64,000 nt of DNA from Novosphingobium album (ex Hu et al. 2023) (GTDB taxonomy: Bacteria; Pseudomonadota; Alphaproteobacteria; Sphingomonadales; Sphingomonadaceae). Both the position numbers and the translations under genes were made by a program. The stretch lies in contig NZ_JALHLE010000009.1 of the NCBI RefSeq assembly GCF_022832385.1, positions 124,001 to 188,000 of the forward strand, given 5' to 3'. Positions 38,656 to 47,571 of the stretch are shown piece by piece. Positions within the stretch are counted from its first letter, which is position 1. Each line of letters starts with the position of its first letter. The notes beneath the pieces were generated by a model. The model ran no database searches and was not told where the DNA came from. It worked only from the letters and a program-made list of their open reading frames with translations.

Positions 38656-39069
38656 TCAATCGCCGTAGCGCAGGTCCACGTGGGTGGCCTCGCCGTTAGG
38701 GCCCATCGGCGAATCGTATTCGATGCAGGTGACCACGGGATTGGCATGGCTGGCGAAGAGCTTCTCCTCATCGGCCATGGTCATCGGCTTACGCTCTGGC
38801 GAGGAGATGATCGCCTGGCTGCGCTCGAAATCCTCGCGGCTATTCCACCAGATTTCCATGATGCAGTCGTAGCCGGGATCATGCACTTCGCCGGTGATCG
38901 GATTCTTCTCGGGCACCAGATAGCGGCGGACATAGCGCACCGCGTTCGGAATGGCCGGCTGCGCGCCCATCTTCTTGGCCAGCTGCGAGTGCTGGTTCTC
39001 GTAGTAGTCCATGAACTCGTCCATGGTCATGTCTGGGCGCTTGCGGAAGAAGCAGATCTGCTTGAGCAT
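38656..39069 (-). CDS. EthD domain protein
   Basis: A 137-aa ferredoxin-like alpha/beta protein. KQICFFRKRPDMTMDEFMDYY is the EthD start and QPAIPNAVRYVRRYLVPE follows. EthD proteins accompany P450 and other oxygenase systems or act as small dehydratases/cyclases; the role here is open. It begins the unit that runs into the MFS gene 5 bp later. Confidence 0.82.
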   Translation of the reverse strand: MLKQICFFRKRPDMTMDEFMDYYENQHSQLAKKMGAQPAIPNAVRYVRRYLVPEKNPITGEVHDPGYDCIMEIWWNSREDFERSQAIISSPERKPMTMADEEKLFASHANPVVTCIEYDSPMGPNGEATHVDLRYGD

Positions 39070-39101
39070 GGCGGTTTCTCGTATCCTTTCGGCAGGCCTG
39101 A

Positions 39102-39710
39102 TCAGTGCCAGAGGTCGGCGTTGCGCTCATCGGTAATGGCATCGAAAAGCGGTTCGATTTCGGGATTGTCCAGCGCCTCGGCATAGATCTTCCCGTATGA
39201 GATGCGCTGCGCCTGGCCCCATGTATCCGGCTCCCACAGTCCGGAACGCAGGGCGGCGCGGGCGCAGTGGAAGAACGCGCGCTCGACGGCGACGCGCATC
39301 ACCAGCAGCGCGGGTTTGCTCTCTATCGTGAAGCGCGCGCACAGGTCCGCATCGTCATCGAGCTCCACCCGTCCGCTCACCCGCAGCATGTCTCCCGTGC
39401 CGGGGCGTAGGAAGATCAGGGCGATGCGGCCATTCGCGACGATATTGCGAAGGCCCATCTTCAGCTGGTTGCCGGGCCGTTCGGGTATCAGGAGAGTGCG
39501 CGGATCGACCATTTCAACGAAGCCCGGCCGGTCACCCTTGGGGCTGATCTCGATGCCCTCCGCACCCTCGGTGCCGAGCATGAGGAACGGACTTTGCGCG
39601 ATGAAGGCGGCGCCTTGTGTGTCGATATGATCGAGCACCTTGGCAGCCGCACGCGGGCTGGGATCGGGAATCAGTTCGGCAAGGTGTTCCAGCGTGTCGA
39701 CACGGGCCAT
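39102..39710 (-). CDS. Pyridoxamine 5'-phosphate oxidase-fold flavoprotein (MSMEG_1061-like)
   Basis: A 202-aa split-barrel protein. SPFLMLGTEGAEGIEISPKGD, LIPERPGNQLKMGLRNIV and NGRIALIFLRPGTGDMLRVSG are the FMN-binding strands typical of the MSMEG_1061 subgroup. Likely reduces or oxidises a small molecule with FMN. Ten bases downstream of the NHL-type gene and same strand, so co-transcribed. Confidence 0.82.
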   Translation of the reverse strand: MARVDTLEHLAELIPDPSPRAAAKVLDHIDTQGAAFIAQSPFLMLGTEGAEGIEISPKGDRPGFVEMVDPRTLLIPERPGNQLKMGLRNIVANGRIALIFLRPGTGDMLRVSGRVELDDDADLCARFTIESKPALLVMRVAVERAFFHCARAALRSGLWEPDTWGQAQRISYGKIYAEALDNPEIEPLFDAITDERNADLWH

Positions 39711-39720
39711 GGCGGCCTCC

Positions 39721-41316
39721 TCAGTTGCGCTTCAGGGCAAGTACGCTCCCTTCGGCGTCGGCGGACAGGTATACGGTGCCGTCGGGCGCGGCGGCGATGC
39801 CGGTGAAGGTGTTCATCGGCCCGCACATGTCGCCCACGCCGCCGAGCTGGACGGGCTTCGCCCCGCCCGGACCGCCCAAGGGCAGACCGCTGGCCGCGAC
39901 TTCGCGATTTCCGCCCGAAAGATCACTGACGACCACTTCGCCCGCGCCCGGATCGGCGACGTAGAGCCAGCCGCCGCCAATCGCGATGCCTTCGGGGCGT
40001 GACAGGCCGTCGATCACCGTTTCGGTGCGCCCGCCCGACAACTTGACCACCCGTCCGGCGCCACTTTCAGCCACATAAACGGTGCCGTCATCCGAAATGG
40101 CCACACCCACCGGACGATCGAGCCCGACGGCGAGTTCGGCGGAATCGCCGTTATCGGCAGAAAGCACCCTGCCTGTCGGGAATTCAGCGAAGACCACGCC
40201 TCCGCCCGGTGCCACCGCCACACCCATCACCCGATCGAAACCGCTCGCGATGTTCCGGGATTCGCAGGTTGCCGGATTCCAGTACGCGACATCGCCATTG
40301 GCCGTGGTGACCACCCATTCGTCGGTGCCCGCTGGCGCAACGCCGCGCACCCAGCCAGGGAAGCCGGGCGAGAACAACATGCCGATCAGCTGCAGCGGCT
40401 CTCCGGGATTGAGCAGGTAACAGAAACCGCCGTCGGCCACGAAGACATGGCCGTTGGGCCCGACGGCGAGTCCGATCGGCCACTGCAGACCCTTTTCGAC
40501 CAGGGGTTTGGTCTGGCCCGGCGCGACGATCTCTGTGATCGAGCCGTTGATGTGCGAAACGAAGGTGCGGCCATTCACGAAGGCCACGTTGTCTAGGCCC
40601 GGCCCGATATCCGCCAGCACCGACTTCTCACCGGTGCGCGGATCGATCCTGAGCACCTGCCCCGAATAGACCTGGGTCGAGACGATGTAGCCGTCGGGAT
40701 GGAACTTCACCGAGTCCGGCACGCCCAGTTCCTTCGCAACGACTTCGGGCTCGCCGCCGTCGACGCCGACGCGCCAGATCTCGTTGGCGCCCTGCGCGGG
40801 GAAATAGAGCTTTCCGTCGGGCCCGACTTCGAAGGCATTGACCATCGGCAGGCCCTCGACGATCACGCGCGGGGCGCCGCCGTTCCTGTCCAGCTCCATG
40901 ATCCGCCCGCCCATGCGCAGCTCGCCCGCGATCACGCGGTCCTGATAGACGGTGATCGGGTTCGCGACCGGCATGTCGCCGTAGACGACCTTGTACTCGC
41001 CCGAAGGCGTCATCATCGAAACGCGCCCTTCAGTGATCTCCGTGCAGTAGAGATTGCCCGCGCTGTCGAACGCCAGGTCATCCGGTCCAACGATGCCGCC
41101 GCCCATGGGAGAGATCGTCTCGATCGCGCCCGTATCGACGTCCACCGCGCTGACCTTGCTGCCCGCAACCTGCGCCACATAGATGCGCCCGTCCGCGCCG
41201 GTGCGGATGCCGTTGGCGCCGTTGAGACGGCTGGCCGGAGTCATGCGGTGCAATGCCCAGCCCTCGGCGGCGTTCGCGGACAATCCACCCTGATTGCGGC
41301 CACTCGGTTCCAGCAT
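39721..41316 (-). CDS. SMP-30/NHL-type beta-propeller protein
   Basis: A 531-aa protein made of repeated blades: GIRTGADGRIYVAQVAGSKV, LAFDSAGNLYCTEITEGRV, VGPDGKLYFPAQGANEI, AVGPNGHVFVADGGF and AISDDGTVYVAESGAGRVV. This is the SMP-30/gluconolactonase/NHL pattern; a lactonase would hydrolyse the product of a Baeyer-Villiger oxygenase, and one is encoded nearby, which is suggestive. No signal peptide. GGAGAAGG stands before the ATG at 41316. About twice the length of a single six-blade propeller, so it may hold two. Confidence 0.8.
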   Translation of the reverse strand: MLEPSGRNQGGLSANAAEGWALHRMTPASRLNGANGIRTGADGRIYVAQVAGSKVSAVDVDTGAIETISPMGGGIVGPDDLAFDSAGNLYCTEITEGRVSMMTPSGEYKVVYGDMPVANPITVYQDRVIAGELRMGGRIMELDRNGGAPRVIVEGLPMVNAFEVGPDGKLYFPAQGANEIWRVGVDGGEPEVVAKELGVPDSVKFHPDGYIVSTQVYSGQVLRIDPRTGEKSVLADIGPGLDNVAFVNGRTFVSHINGSITEIVAPGQTKPLVEKGLQWPIGLAVGPNGHVFVADGGFCYLLNPGEPLQLIGMLFSPGFPGWVRGVAPAGTDEWVVTTANGDVAYWNPATCESRNIASGFDRVMGVAVAPGGGVVFAEFPTGRVLSADNGDSAELAVGLDRPVGVAISDDGTVYVAESGAGRVVKLSGGRTETVIDGLSRPEGIAIGGGWLYVADPGAGEVVVSDLSGGNREVAASGLPLGGPGGAKPVQLGGVGDMCGPMNTFTGIAAAPDGTVYLSADAEGSVLALKRN

Positions 41317-41589
41317 GTATACATCCTTCTCCCACGGCGAAGCGCCGAGTCTTTGGCCCGAGCCTATCGCCGGGTCCCGGAAGGCGCAACGCACAGGCGC
41401 TTTCACGCGCGCCTCCGGCAAGGCCATCGCCACGGCGTATAACAAGCGTGGTTCTGCGGTTGCCAAGCAGGTGGCTGTCCGCATACCCGTTCAGCATTCC
41501 GATAGCCATTCGCCGCGACAGGCCAGGTCATGCAATTGCACGGTTTGGCTTTCTCCGAACCGGCAAAGAACCGAGAGGACGCCCCGCCC

Positions 41590-42516
41590 ATGCCCGATAC
41601 CGAATTGCGCTTCGACGGCCGCGTCGCCGTCATCACCGGGGCCGGGCGCGGCCTTGGCCGGTCCTATGCTCTGCTGCTCGCGTCACGCGGGTGCAAGGTC
41701 GTCGTCAACGACCTCGGCGGCGCCATTCGCGGTGACGAGCCGGATACAAGCGTGGCGCAGAGTGTCGTCGACGAGATCGTCGCAGCGGGGGGCGAAGCGA
41801 TCGCCAACGCCGATTCCGTCGCCACGCCCGAAGGCGGCAAGGCGATCATCCAGGCCGCGCTCGACACCTGGGGCCGCATCGACGTGCTGATCCACAACGC
41901 GGGCAACGTGCGCTACGGCTCGATCCGCGACATCAGCTACGACGATTTCAAATCCGTGATCGACGTCCACCTGATGGGGGCCTTTCACGTGGTGCAGGCC
42001 GCGTTCGGGCCCATGTGCGACCAGAACTTCGGCCGCATCGTCCTCACCAGCTCGATTGGCGGCATCTACGGCAACAACCGTTGCGTGAACTACGGCATGT
42101 CGAAGTCGGCCATGATCGGCCTCAACAACGTCGCCGCGCTTGAAGGCGATGCGTTCAACGTCAAATCGAACGTGATCGTGCCCAGCGCCGTCACCCGCAT
42201 GGCCGAAGGCATCGACATCTCGCAGTACCCGCCAATGGACCCCGAACTGGTCGCCCCGGTCGTCGCCTGGCTGGCGCACGAAGCCTGCACCGTCACCGGC
42301 GAGATGATCGCCTCGATTGCCGGGCGTGTGGCCCGCGTATTCCTCGCCGAAACGAAGGGCGTCTACCGTCCCTCGTGGACGATCGAGGATGTCGCCGCCG
42401 CCTGCCAAGGCTTCCACGACAAGGGGCCCGAGAATCCGCAGGTCCTCGACTTCGGCCTGCACGGCCACGTCGGCCACATCGGCTACAGTTTCGCCATGGC
42501 GAGCAAGGGCGATTAA
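41590..42516 (+). CDS. Short-chain dehydrogenase, 3-hydroxyacyl-CoA dehydrogenase-like
   Basis: A 308-aa SDR. The cofactor loop is ITGAGRGLGRSYAL (residues 15-28), NAG at 103-105, and the active site Ser154/Tyr168/Lys172 in VLTSSIGGIYGNN and NYGMSK. The start GRVAVITGAGRGLGRSYALL with VVNDLGG is closest to the dehydrogenase domain of MFE-2 beta-oxidation proteins. It is divergent from the NHL gene across a 273-bp region and precedes the monooxygenase gene. Confidence 0.88.
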   Translation: MPDTELRFDGRVAVITGAGRGLGRSYALLLASRGCKVVVNDLGGAIRGDEPDTSVAQSVVDEIVAAGGEAIANADSVATPEGGKAIIQAALDTWGRIDVLIHNAGNVRYGSIRDISYDDFKSVIDVHLMGAFHVVQAAFGPMCDQNFGRIVLTSSIGGIYGNNRCVNYGMSKSAMIGLNNVAALEGDAFNVKSNVIVPSAVTRMAEGIDISQYPPMDPELVAPVVAWLAHEACTVTGEMIASIAGRVARVFLAETKGVYRPSWTIEDVAAACQGFHDKGPENPQVLDFGLHGHVGHIGYSFAMASKGD

Positions 42517-42528
42517 TGAACAACACTG

Positions 42529-42556
42529 TTGACAACTAAACGCACAAACTTACATC
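42529..42556 (+). promoter_or_regulatory. Possible promoter before the monooxygenase gene
   Basis: TTGACA at 42529 and TACATC at 42551 are 16 bp apart. The -10 box is poor. A CAACA-C-TGTTG palindrome (42521-42531) overlaps the -35 and could be an operator. Confidence 0.3.
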
Positions 42557-42617
42557 ACACCACGTAACGGCGGCCGCTCCGGCACAGAGTCGCCCGTATG
42601 GAGAAGTGGGAACGGAC

Positions 42618-44447
42618 ATGACCTGCCAGAAGAACCTTATGCCTGCGCCCGGGGAACTCGACATCCCGGCGCTGAAGGCCAAGTATCTCGCCGAGCGCGA
42701 CAAGCGCCTGCGCAAGGAAGGCGGCGAGCAATACGTGCGCCCGACCGACGACCTCTCCGACAATTACGCGCATGACCCCTTCACGCCCGTCGCCGAGCGC
42801 GCACCTGTAGTTGAAGACCTCGACGTCGCGATCCTTGGTGGAGGTTTCTCGGGTATTCTGGCAGGCCACCACCTGTGGAAGCAGGGCGTGAAGAACGTGC
42901 GCAACATAGACCATGCGGGCGGCTTCGGCGGCGTGTGGTACTGGAACCGCTACCCTGGGGTGCAGTGCGACAATGACGCCTACTGCTACCTCCCGCTGCT
43001 GGAAGAGATGGGCTGGATGCCCAGCAAGAAGTTCTCCGACGGCTGGGAGATCCAGGAATACTGCGACATGATGGCCGAGCGCTTCGAACTGAAGGACAAG
43101 GCGCTCTTCCATACCCTCGTCGAAAGCATCACCTGGGACGAAACAATCAAGCGCTGGCACGTGAAGACCAACCGCGGCGACGACCTGCGCGCGCGCTTCG
43201 TGGTCATGGCAGGCGGCGTGATGAACATGCCCAAGCTGCCCGGCATTCCCGGCATCCATGACTTCAAGGGCAAGATGTTCCACACCAGCCGCTGGGAGCA
43301 CGACTACTCCGGCGGTTCGTGGAAGGCACCCGAACTCACCAGGCTGGCGGACAAGCGCGTTGCCATCGTCGGCACCGGCGCCACGGCGGTGCAGGCGATC
43401 CCCTACCTCGCGAAATACGCCAAGCAGCTCTATGTGCTCCAGCGCACGCCCTCGAACGTCGACGAGCGCCCCAACCCGCCAACCGATCCTGACTGGGCCG
43501 CCTCGCTCAAGCCCGGCTGGCAGCAGGAGCGCATGGCGAACTTCCACCGCGGCGCACAGATGATGTTCCTGCCCGGCGAGCCCGACCTGATCTGCGACAT
43601 CTGGACCGAGATCAGCCGCAACCTCGAGATGGAACTGGCCGAGGACGGCCATCCCCAGCTCAGCCTCGAAGACCTGATGGCCCGTCGCGACGTGATCGAC
43701 TTCCAGGTGATGGAGCGCCTGCGCCGCCGCGTCGATGCAATCGTCGAGGACAAGGACACCGCCGAGATCCTGAAGCCCTGGTTCCGCTTCATGTGCAAGC
43801 GGCCGCTCTCGAACAACGAGTATTACGCCGCATTCAACCAGCCCAACGTCAAGCTGATCGACGTCTCGCCCACGCAGGGCGTCGAGCGGATGACCGAAAC
43901 CGGCTTCGTGGCAGATGGCGTCGAATACGAAGTCGACCTCATGGTATTCGCTTCGGGCTTCGAGGTGACTTCCGAACTCAAGCGCCGCTGGGGCATCGAC
44001 ACGGTCGAGGGCCAGGACGGCCTGTCGATCTACGACCATTGGGAAAACGGCCCGAGCACCTTCCACGGTGTCACCACCGACCAGTTCCCCGGCATGTTCT
44101 ACATGGGCTATATCCAGGGTGCCACCAACTCGAGCACGACCGAGCAGTTCGGCCGGCAGGCCGAGCACATCGCCTTCATGATCGGCGAGACCGTCCGGCG
44201 CGGCGCCAGCACGTTCACCGCGACGAAGCAGGGCGTCGAGGGCTACGTGCAGCACTGCCGCGAGAACGAGGTCGACATGTCCGCGTTCCAGAACGAGTGC
44301 ACCCCCAGCTACTTCAACAACGAAGGCGAGAAGAACCCCAAGTGGGCGCTGTTCAAGGGCTACGTGGCTGGCTGGGACGCCTTCCGCGACATGCTCGCTG
44401 ACTGGCGCAAGAACCCCGAACTGCCGGGCGTCGCCTTCGAGAACTGA
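42618..44447 (+). CDS. Flavin-containing Baeyer-Villiger-type monooxygenase
   Basis: A 609-aa FAD- and NADPH-dependent protein. DVAILGGGFSGILAGHHLW binds FAD, the BVMO fingerprint is FKGKMFHTSRWEHD, and KRVAIVGTGATAVQAIP binds NADPH. WYWNRYPGVQCDNDAYCYLP is also diagnostic. It converts ketones to esters or lactones, here probably in ring cleavage of a cyclic substrate. The start could also be GTG at 42606. Convergent with the acyl-CoA ligase gene. Confidence 0.92.
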   Translation: MTCQKNLMPAPGELDIPALKAKYLAERDKRLRKEGGEQYVRPTDDLSDNYAHDPFTPVAERAPVVEDLDVAILGGGFSGILAGHHLWKQGVKNVRNIDHAGGFGGVWYWNRYPGVQCDNDAYCYLPLLEEMGWMPSKKFSDGWEIQEYCDMMAERFELKDKALFHTLVESITWDETIKRWHVKTNRGDDLRARFVVMAGGVMNMPKLPGIPGIHDFKGKMFHTSRWEHDYSGGSWKAPELTRLADKRVAIVGTGATAVQAIPYLAKYAKQLYVLQRTPSNVDERPNPPTDPDWAASLKPGWQQERMANFHRGAQMMFLPGEPDLICDIWTEISRNLEMELAEDGHPQLSLEDLMARRDVIDFQVMERLRRRVDAIVEDKDTAEILKPWFRFMCKRPLSNNEYYAAFNQPNVKLIDVSPTQGVERMTETGFVADGVEYEVDLMVFASGFEVTSELKRRWGIDTVEGQDGLSIYDHWENGPSTFHGVTTDQFPGMFYMGYIQGATNSSTTEQFGRQAEHIAFMIGETVRRGASTFTATKQGVEGYVQHCRENEVDMSAFQNECTPSYFNNEGEKNPKWALFKGYVAGWDAFRDMLADWRKNPELPGVAFEN

Positions 44448-44488
44448 GGACGATGAGGCGGGGAAGGGCGCCCCTTCCCTGCCTCGCT

Positions 44489-45943
44489 TCAGATCCTTTC
44501 CGCCCGCAACGCGCTGCGCCGGGCCTTCCCGGCCTCGTCGCGCAGCGGCGCCTCGGTGAACTCGATCGTACGCGGCACCTTGTAGGACACAAGTCTGCCG
44601 CGCACGAACGGCAGCAGGTCTTCCGGACCTGCCTCTGCCCCTTCCGCGAGCCGCACGATGGCATGGACCCGTGCGCCCAGATCCTCGTCGGGCAGGCCGA
44701 TCACGATCGCTTCCAGAACGTCCGGATGGGCCATCAGCGCCGCCTCGATCTCCGCCGGATAGAGGTTGCGCCCACCCGAGATGATGAGGTCGGTCCGCCG
44801 GTCGGCGATGTAGAGATAGCCGTCCTCATCGACCCAGCCATAATCGCCGAAGCTCTCGAAGCCGTCCGGCAGGCGCCGCGAATCCGCGCCGAGATAATGA
44901 TAGGACCGGTCGCCGCCGCCAGTACCGATGCGCCGCATGTAGATTTCGCCCACTTCACCCGGCCGCAGCACGGCGCCGTCCTCCCCGCGCACGAGCACGT
45001 CGGACCATGTGGGACGGCCCACCGAGCCGCGATGCGCCAGCCATTCGACGCCGTTGAGCTGCGTGGTCGCGAAACCTTCGGTCCCGCCGTACATCTCCCA
45101 GACTTTCTCTGGCCCGATCCAGTCGATCCAGAACTGCTTGAGCTCGGGCGTGATCGGCGCGGCAGTGTGCCACAGGGTTTCCAGCGACGAGATGTCGTAG
45201 CGCGCCCGCACCTGCTCCGGCAGGCGGGCGACACGGTTCATCATTGTCGGCACCAGCGCGGTCCACTGCACCTTGTGCGCCTCAACCAGCCGCAGGAACT
45301 CCCCGGCATCGAAACGCTCCATGCCCACCACCGAATTGCCATGCACCATGACCGAGTGCGACATCGCGAAGGGAAAGTTGTGATAGAGCGGCCCGGCATT
45401 GAGCATCACGCCATCGACCGGGATGCCCAGCCCGCGCACGGAATCGTCCAGCTGCGAAGGATGATGATCGACGATCAGCTTGGGCCGCCCGGTCGAGCCG
45501 CCCGATGTCATCGCCTTCCAGCTCGGTGCCACCAGTGAAGCCAGCGGAGAGCCATCGGGATGATCGCGCCCGAACGCCACGGGCAGCCCTCTGCACGAGG
45601 CTCGCAGCGCCTCATCCTCCACCACGGCGGCACGCGGTTCGGCAAGGTCAAGGATCGCGGTGAATTCCGGGGCGGGCAGCCGGTGCGACACCACGGTGGG
45701 CGTGGCGCCCAGCTTCCAGACGGCAAAGGTCCACTCAAAGAAGGCATTGCCATTGGGCATCGAGAGCACCACACGGTCCCCCTGCCCCACGCCCAGCCCC
45801 TGCAGTGCCCTCGCCCGCCGGGTAGCAGCATCGGCCAGATCCCCCCAGCTCAGCTCAGCATCGCCATGACGAACCGCCCAGTGATCCGCCCCCCGCCGCG
45901 CGGCATTGCGTTCAGGCAGATCGCCGAGCACGACACCGGCCAT
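44489..45943 (-). CDS. Acyl-CoA synthetase (AMP-forming)
   Basis: A 484-aa ANL-superfamily ligase. The AMP loop is MTSGGSTGRPKL, then EMYGGTEGFATT-like (MYGGTEGFATT), the hinge region DLIISGGRNLYPAEIE and the C-terminal lysine segment EAGKARRSAL. Activates a carboxylic acid to its CoA ester for beta-oxidation. Starts 3 bp after the enoyl-CoA hydratase stop, so the two are one operon. Confidence 0.9.
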   Translation of the reverse strand: MAGVVLGDLPERNAARRGADHWAVRHGDAELSWGDLADAATRRARALQGLGVGQGDRVVLSMPNGNAFFEWTFAVWKLGATPTVVSHRLPAPEFTAILDLAEPRAAVVEDEALRASCRGLPVAFGRDHPDGSPLASLVAPSWKAMTSGGSTGRPKLIVDHHPSQLDDSVRGLGIPVDGVMLNAGPLYHNFPFAMSHSVMVHGNSVVGMERFDAGEFLRLVEAHKVQWTALVPTMMNRVARLPEQVRARYDISSLETLWHTAAPITPELKQFWIDWIGPEKVWEMYGGTEGFATTQLNGVEWLAHRGSVGRPTWSDVLVRGEDGAVLRPGEVGEIYMRRIGTGGGDRSYHYLGADSRRLPDGFESFGDYGWVDEDGYLYIADRRTDLIISGGRNLYPAEIEAALMAHPDVLEAIVIGLPDEDLGARVHAIVRLAEGAEAGPEDLLPFVRGRLVSYKVPRTIEFTEAPLRDEAGKARRSALRAERI

Positions 45944-45946
45944 CGC

Positions 45947-46867
45947 TCAATCCTCCGCCTTGCGCCTGCCCGGCATTGTCGTCCCGGCGGCCAGTGCCGC
46001 CTCGAGATGCCGCCTCACCGATTCGGGCAGCCGGGTAATGTCGATGGGGAAGCCGTGAAGCAGCATGTTCTGCAGGTGCCCGATCTGGTGATTGGCGAAG
46101 GACGCCTGCATCGCCTCGCGCCGCCCCATCGCATCCTGCGCGGCATTGACCGAGGCTTTCATCAGCTTGAGCGCGAAGCGGTCGGTGCGGGCGATCTCCT
46201 GTGCCAGTTCCACCGCCCGGTCCTGCAGCTGCGCGCGCGGCACCACCTCGTTGACCATGCCTGCGGCAGCGGCGGCCTGCGCCGACAGCCAGCCGCCAGT
46301 GAACAGCATCTGCTTGGCCCGCCGCACGCCCAGCTCGAAAGGATGCGCGAAGAACTCCACGCCCGGCACGCCCATGTCCGATCCGGTATTGTCACGGAAC
46401 CGCGCGTCTTCCGCGGCGACGATGATGTCCGCGAACCACATGAGCATGAGCCCGCCCGAAATCACGCTGCCCTGCACCGCCGCGATCACCGGCTTGGGCG
46501 CGTTGCGCCAGCGCTCGGTCATCTCCAGATAGACCTCGCGCTCGCGGGTATAGAGCCCCTCCCATCCCGCCGCGCCGAACTCGCCCCACAGGCTGGTGCG
46601 CTCGGCCGGTGTGCCCATCGGCGGCTCTTCCATCGACAGGTCGTGCCCGGCACTGAAATGATCGCCGTCGGCGGCGAGCACGATCACGCTGACGTCCTCG
46701 TCATCGCAGGCCAAACGCATGGCGGCATCGATCTCGTAGGTCATGCGCGTTCCTTGCGCATTGCGCTTTTCCGGTCGCGCCAGCACGATCCGCGCGACTT
46801 TCGGCGCCGCGCGTTCATAGCGAATCTGCGCGACCTCCGGCCCTTGCCCGGCTGCGGCTTGCGGCAT
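45947..46867 (-). CDS. Enoyl-CoA hydratase/isomerase family protein
   Basis: A 306-aa crotonase-fold enzyme. The first oxyanion loop reads DHFSAGHDLS and the second VQGSVISGGLMLMWFADIIVA, with RFRDNTGSDMGVPGV after it. The C-terminal third is helical. First gene of the hydratase-ligase operon and probably controlled through the palindrome 21 bp upstream. The ATG at 46867 fits the beginning of conserved sequence. Confidence 0.88.
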   Translation of the reverse strand: MPQAAAGQGPEVAQIRYERAAPKVARIVLARPEKRNAQGTRMTYEIDAAMRLACDDEDVSVIVLAADGDHFSAGHDLSMEEPPMGTPAERTSLWGEFGAAGWEGLYTREREVYLEMTERWRNAPKPVIAAVQGSVISGGLMLMWFADIIVAAEDARFRDNTGSDMGVPGVEFFAHPFELGVRRAKQMLFTGGWLSAQAAAAAGMVNEVVPRAQLQDRAVELAQEIARTDRFALKLMKASVNAAQDAMGRREAMQASFANHQIGHLQNMLLHGFPIDITRLPESVRRHLEAALAAGTTMPGRRKAED

Positions 46868-46887
46868 CGTTTCCCCCACCCAATTAT

Positions 46888-46901
46888 TAGACAATTGTCT
46901 A
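46888..46901. promoter_or_regulatory. Perfect palindromic operator candidate
   Basis: TAGACAATTGTCTA is a perfect 14-bp palindrome 21 bp upstream of the hydratase start in otherwise GC-rich DNA. Length and symmetry suit a TetR- or MarR-type dimer. No such regulator gene is adjacent. Confidence 0.6.
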
Positions 46902-47039
46902 GCACAATACGCACTGCCCGGCGCCGCGCAAGACGCGCAAATGCATTGGCGCTGCAAAGCCTCTTGCACGAGCCCCCTCACCCCGGTAAAGGCGCCCCCT
47001 GCCCACGCTCCCGACGGCACCCGGAAGGATGCAAGGCAC

Positions 47040-47115
47040 GCCGCTTTAGCTCAGTTGGTAGAGCACATCATTCGTAATGATGGGGCCACAGGTTCGAGTC
47101 CTGTAAGCGGCACCA
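47040..47115 (+). tRNA. tRNA-Thr (anticodon CGT)
   Basis: A complete cloverleaf: acceptor GCCGCTT/AAGCGGC, D arm with AGCTCAGTTGGTAGAGC, anticodon stem with loop TTCGTAA (anticodon CGT at 47073-47075), T arm GGTTCGAGTCC, encoded CCA. Its 3' part from the anticodon loop on is the integration site of the island, and integration leaves the gene intact. Confidence 0.97.
47071..47115. repeat. attL core, tRNA-Thr 3' end
   Basis: A 45-bp sequence from the anticodon loop to CCA, repeated exactly at 54318 and 63619. Identity with the middle copy goes on for a further 28 bp (73 bp in all). Confidence 0.95.
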
Positions 47116-47226
47116 CCTTCCTAAAGATACTTTGACAGGGAACGCCACCGGTTGGCGCTGAAAGCGCCCTTCGCGTTTGGGGCTGGCTTGGGTCAAGCTT
47201 GGGGCGCTTTGGGCAGGGTCTTGTGC
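47116..47226. repeat. Left-end homology of element A
   Basis: It matches 54363-54472: the first 28 bp are identical, then similar up to TTGTGC, including CCGGTTGGCG and TTGGGGCTGG. Likely holds integrase and accessory-protein binding sites. Confidence 0.8.
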
Positions 47227-47571
47227 CCGTCCCGTGCCAGACCCGTTTTCGGCCCGATCGTTCCGGCTTGTGCGGCTGGAAGTGGGAATCGTTGGTTACG
47301 TCAGCTTCGCGCCCATCTAAGTCGTTCCGCTGACCAGACGCCGTTCCCAGAACCTGCCATTCCCGGAGGTTGGTGCAATTAAGCCCAAAGGGGTCGAGGC
47401 TGGGACCTTCCGGACCGTCAGCATCGGAGCACCGTAGCGTCCATTACCGACGTCACACAGGAGAAAATTTACCTTAGGTTCGCGCTGGCAAAACGGACTT
47501 TCAACATCTCGACGAGGCTTCCCAATACCGGTCAGTAGTCGAGTTCAATCGAACTAATATCGCTTCCGCCA
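47227..47571. other. Non-coding left part of element A
   Basis: About 345 bp with no credible gene. It contains GACCCGT (complement of the ACGGGTC repeats at the right ends) near 47245 and a small AGTTC/GAACT inverted repeat near 47545, just downstream of the first leftward gene. Confidence 0.5.

Noticed and set aside
42555..44255. A 566-codon minus-strand frame over the monooxygenase gene
   Set aside because: Shadow of the BVMO gene; only the plus frame has FAD and NADPH motifs.
47040..47115. Three tRNA-Thr genes in the island
   Set aside because: Only the copy at 47040 has the 5' half; those at 54318 and 63619 are att duplicates of the 3' half.
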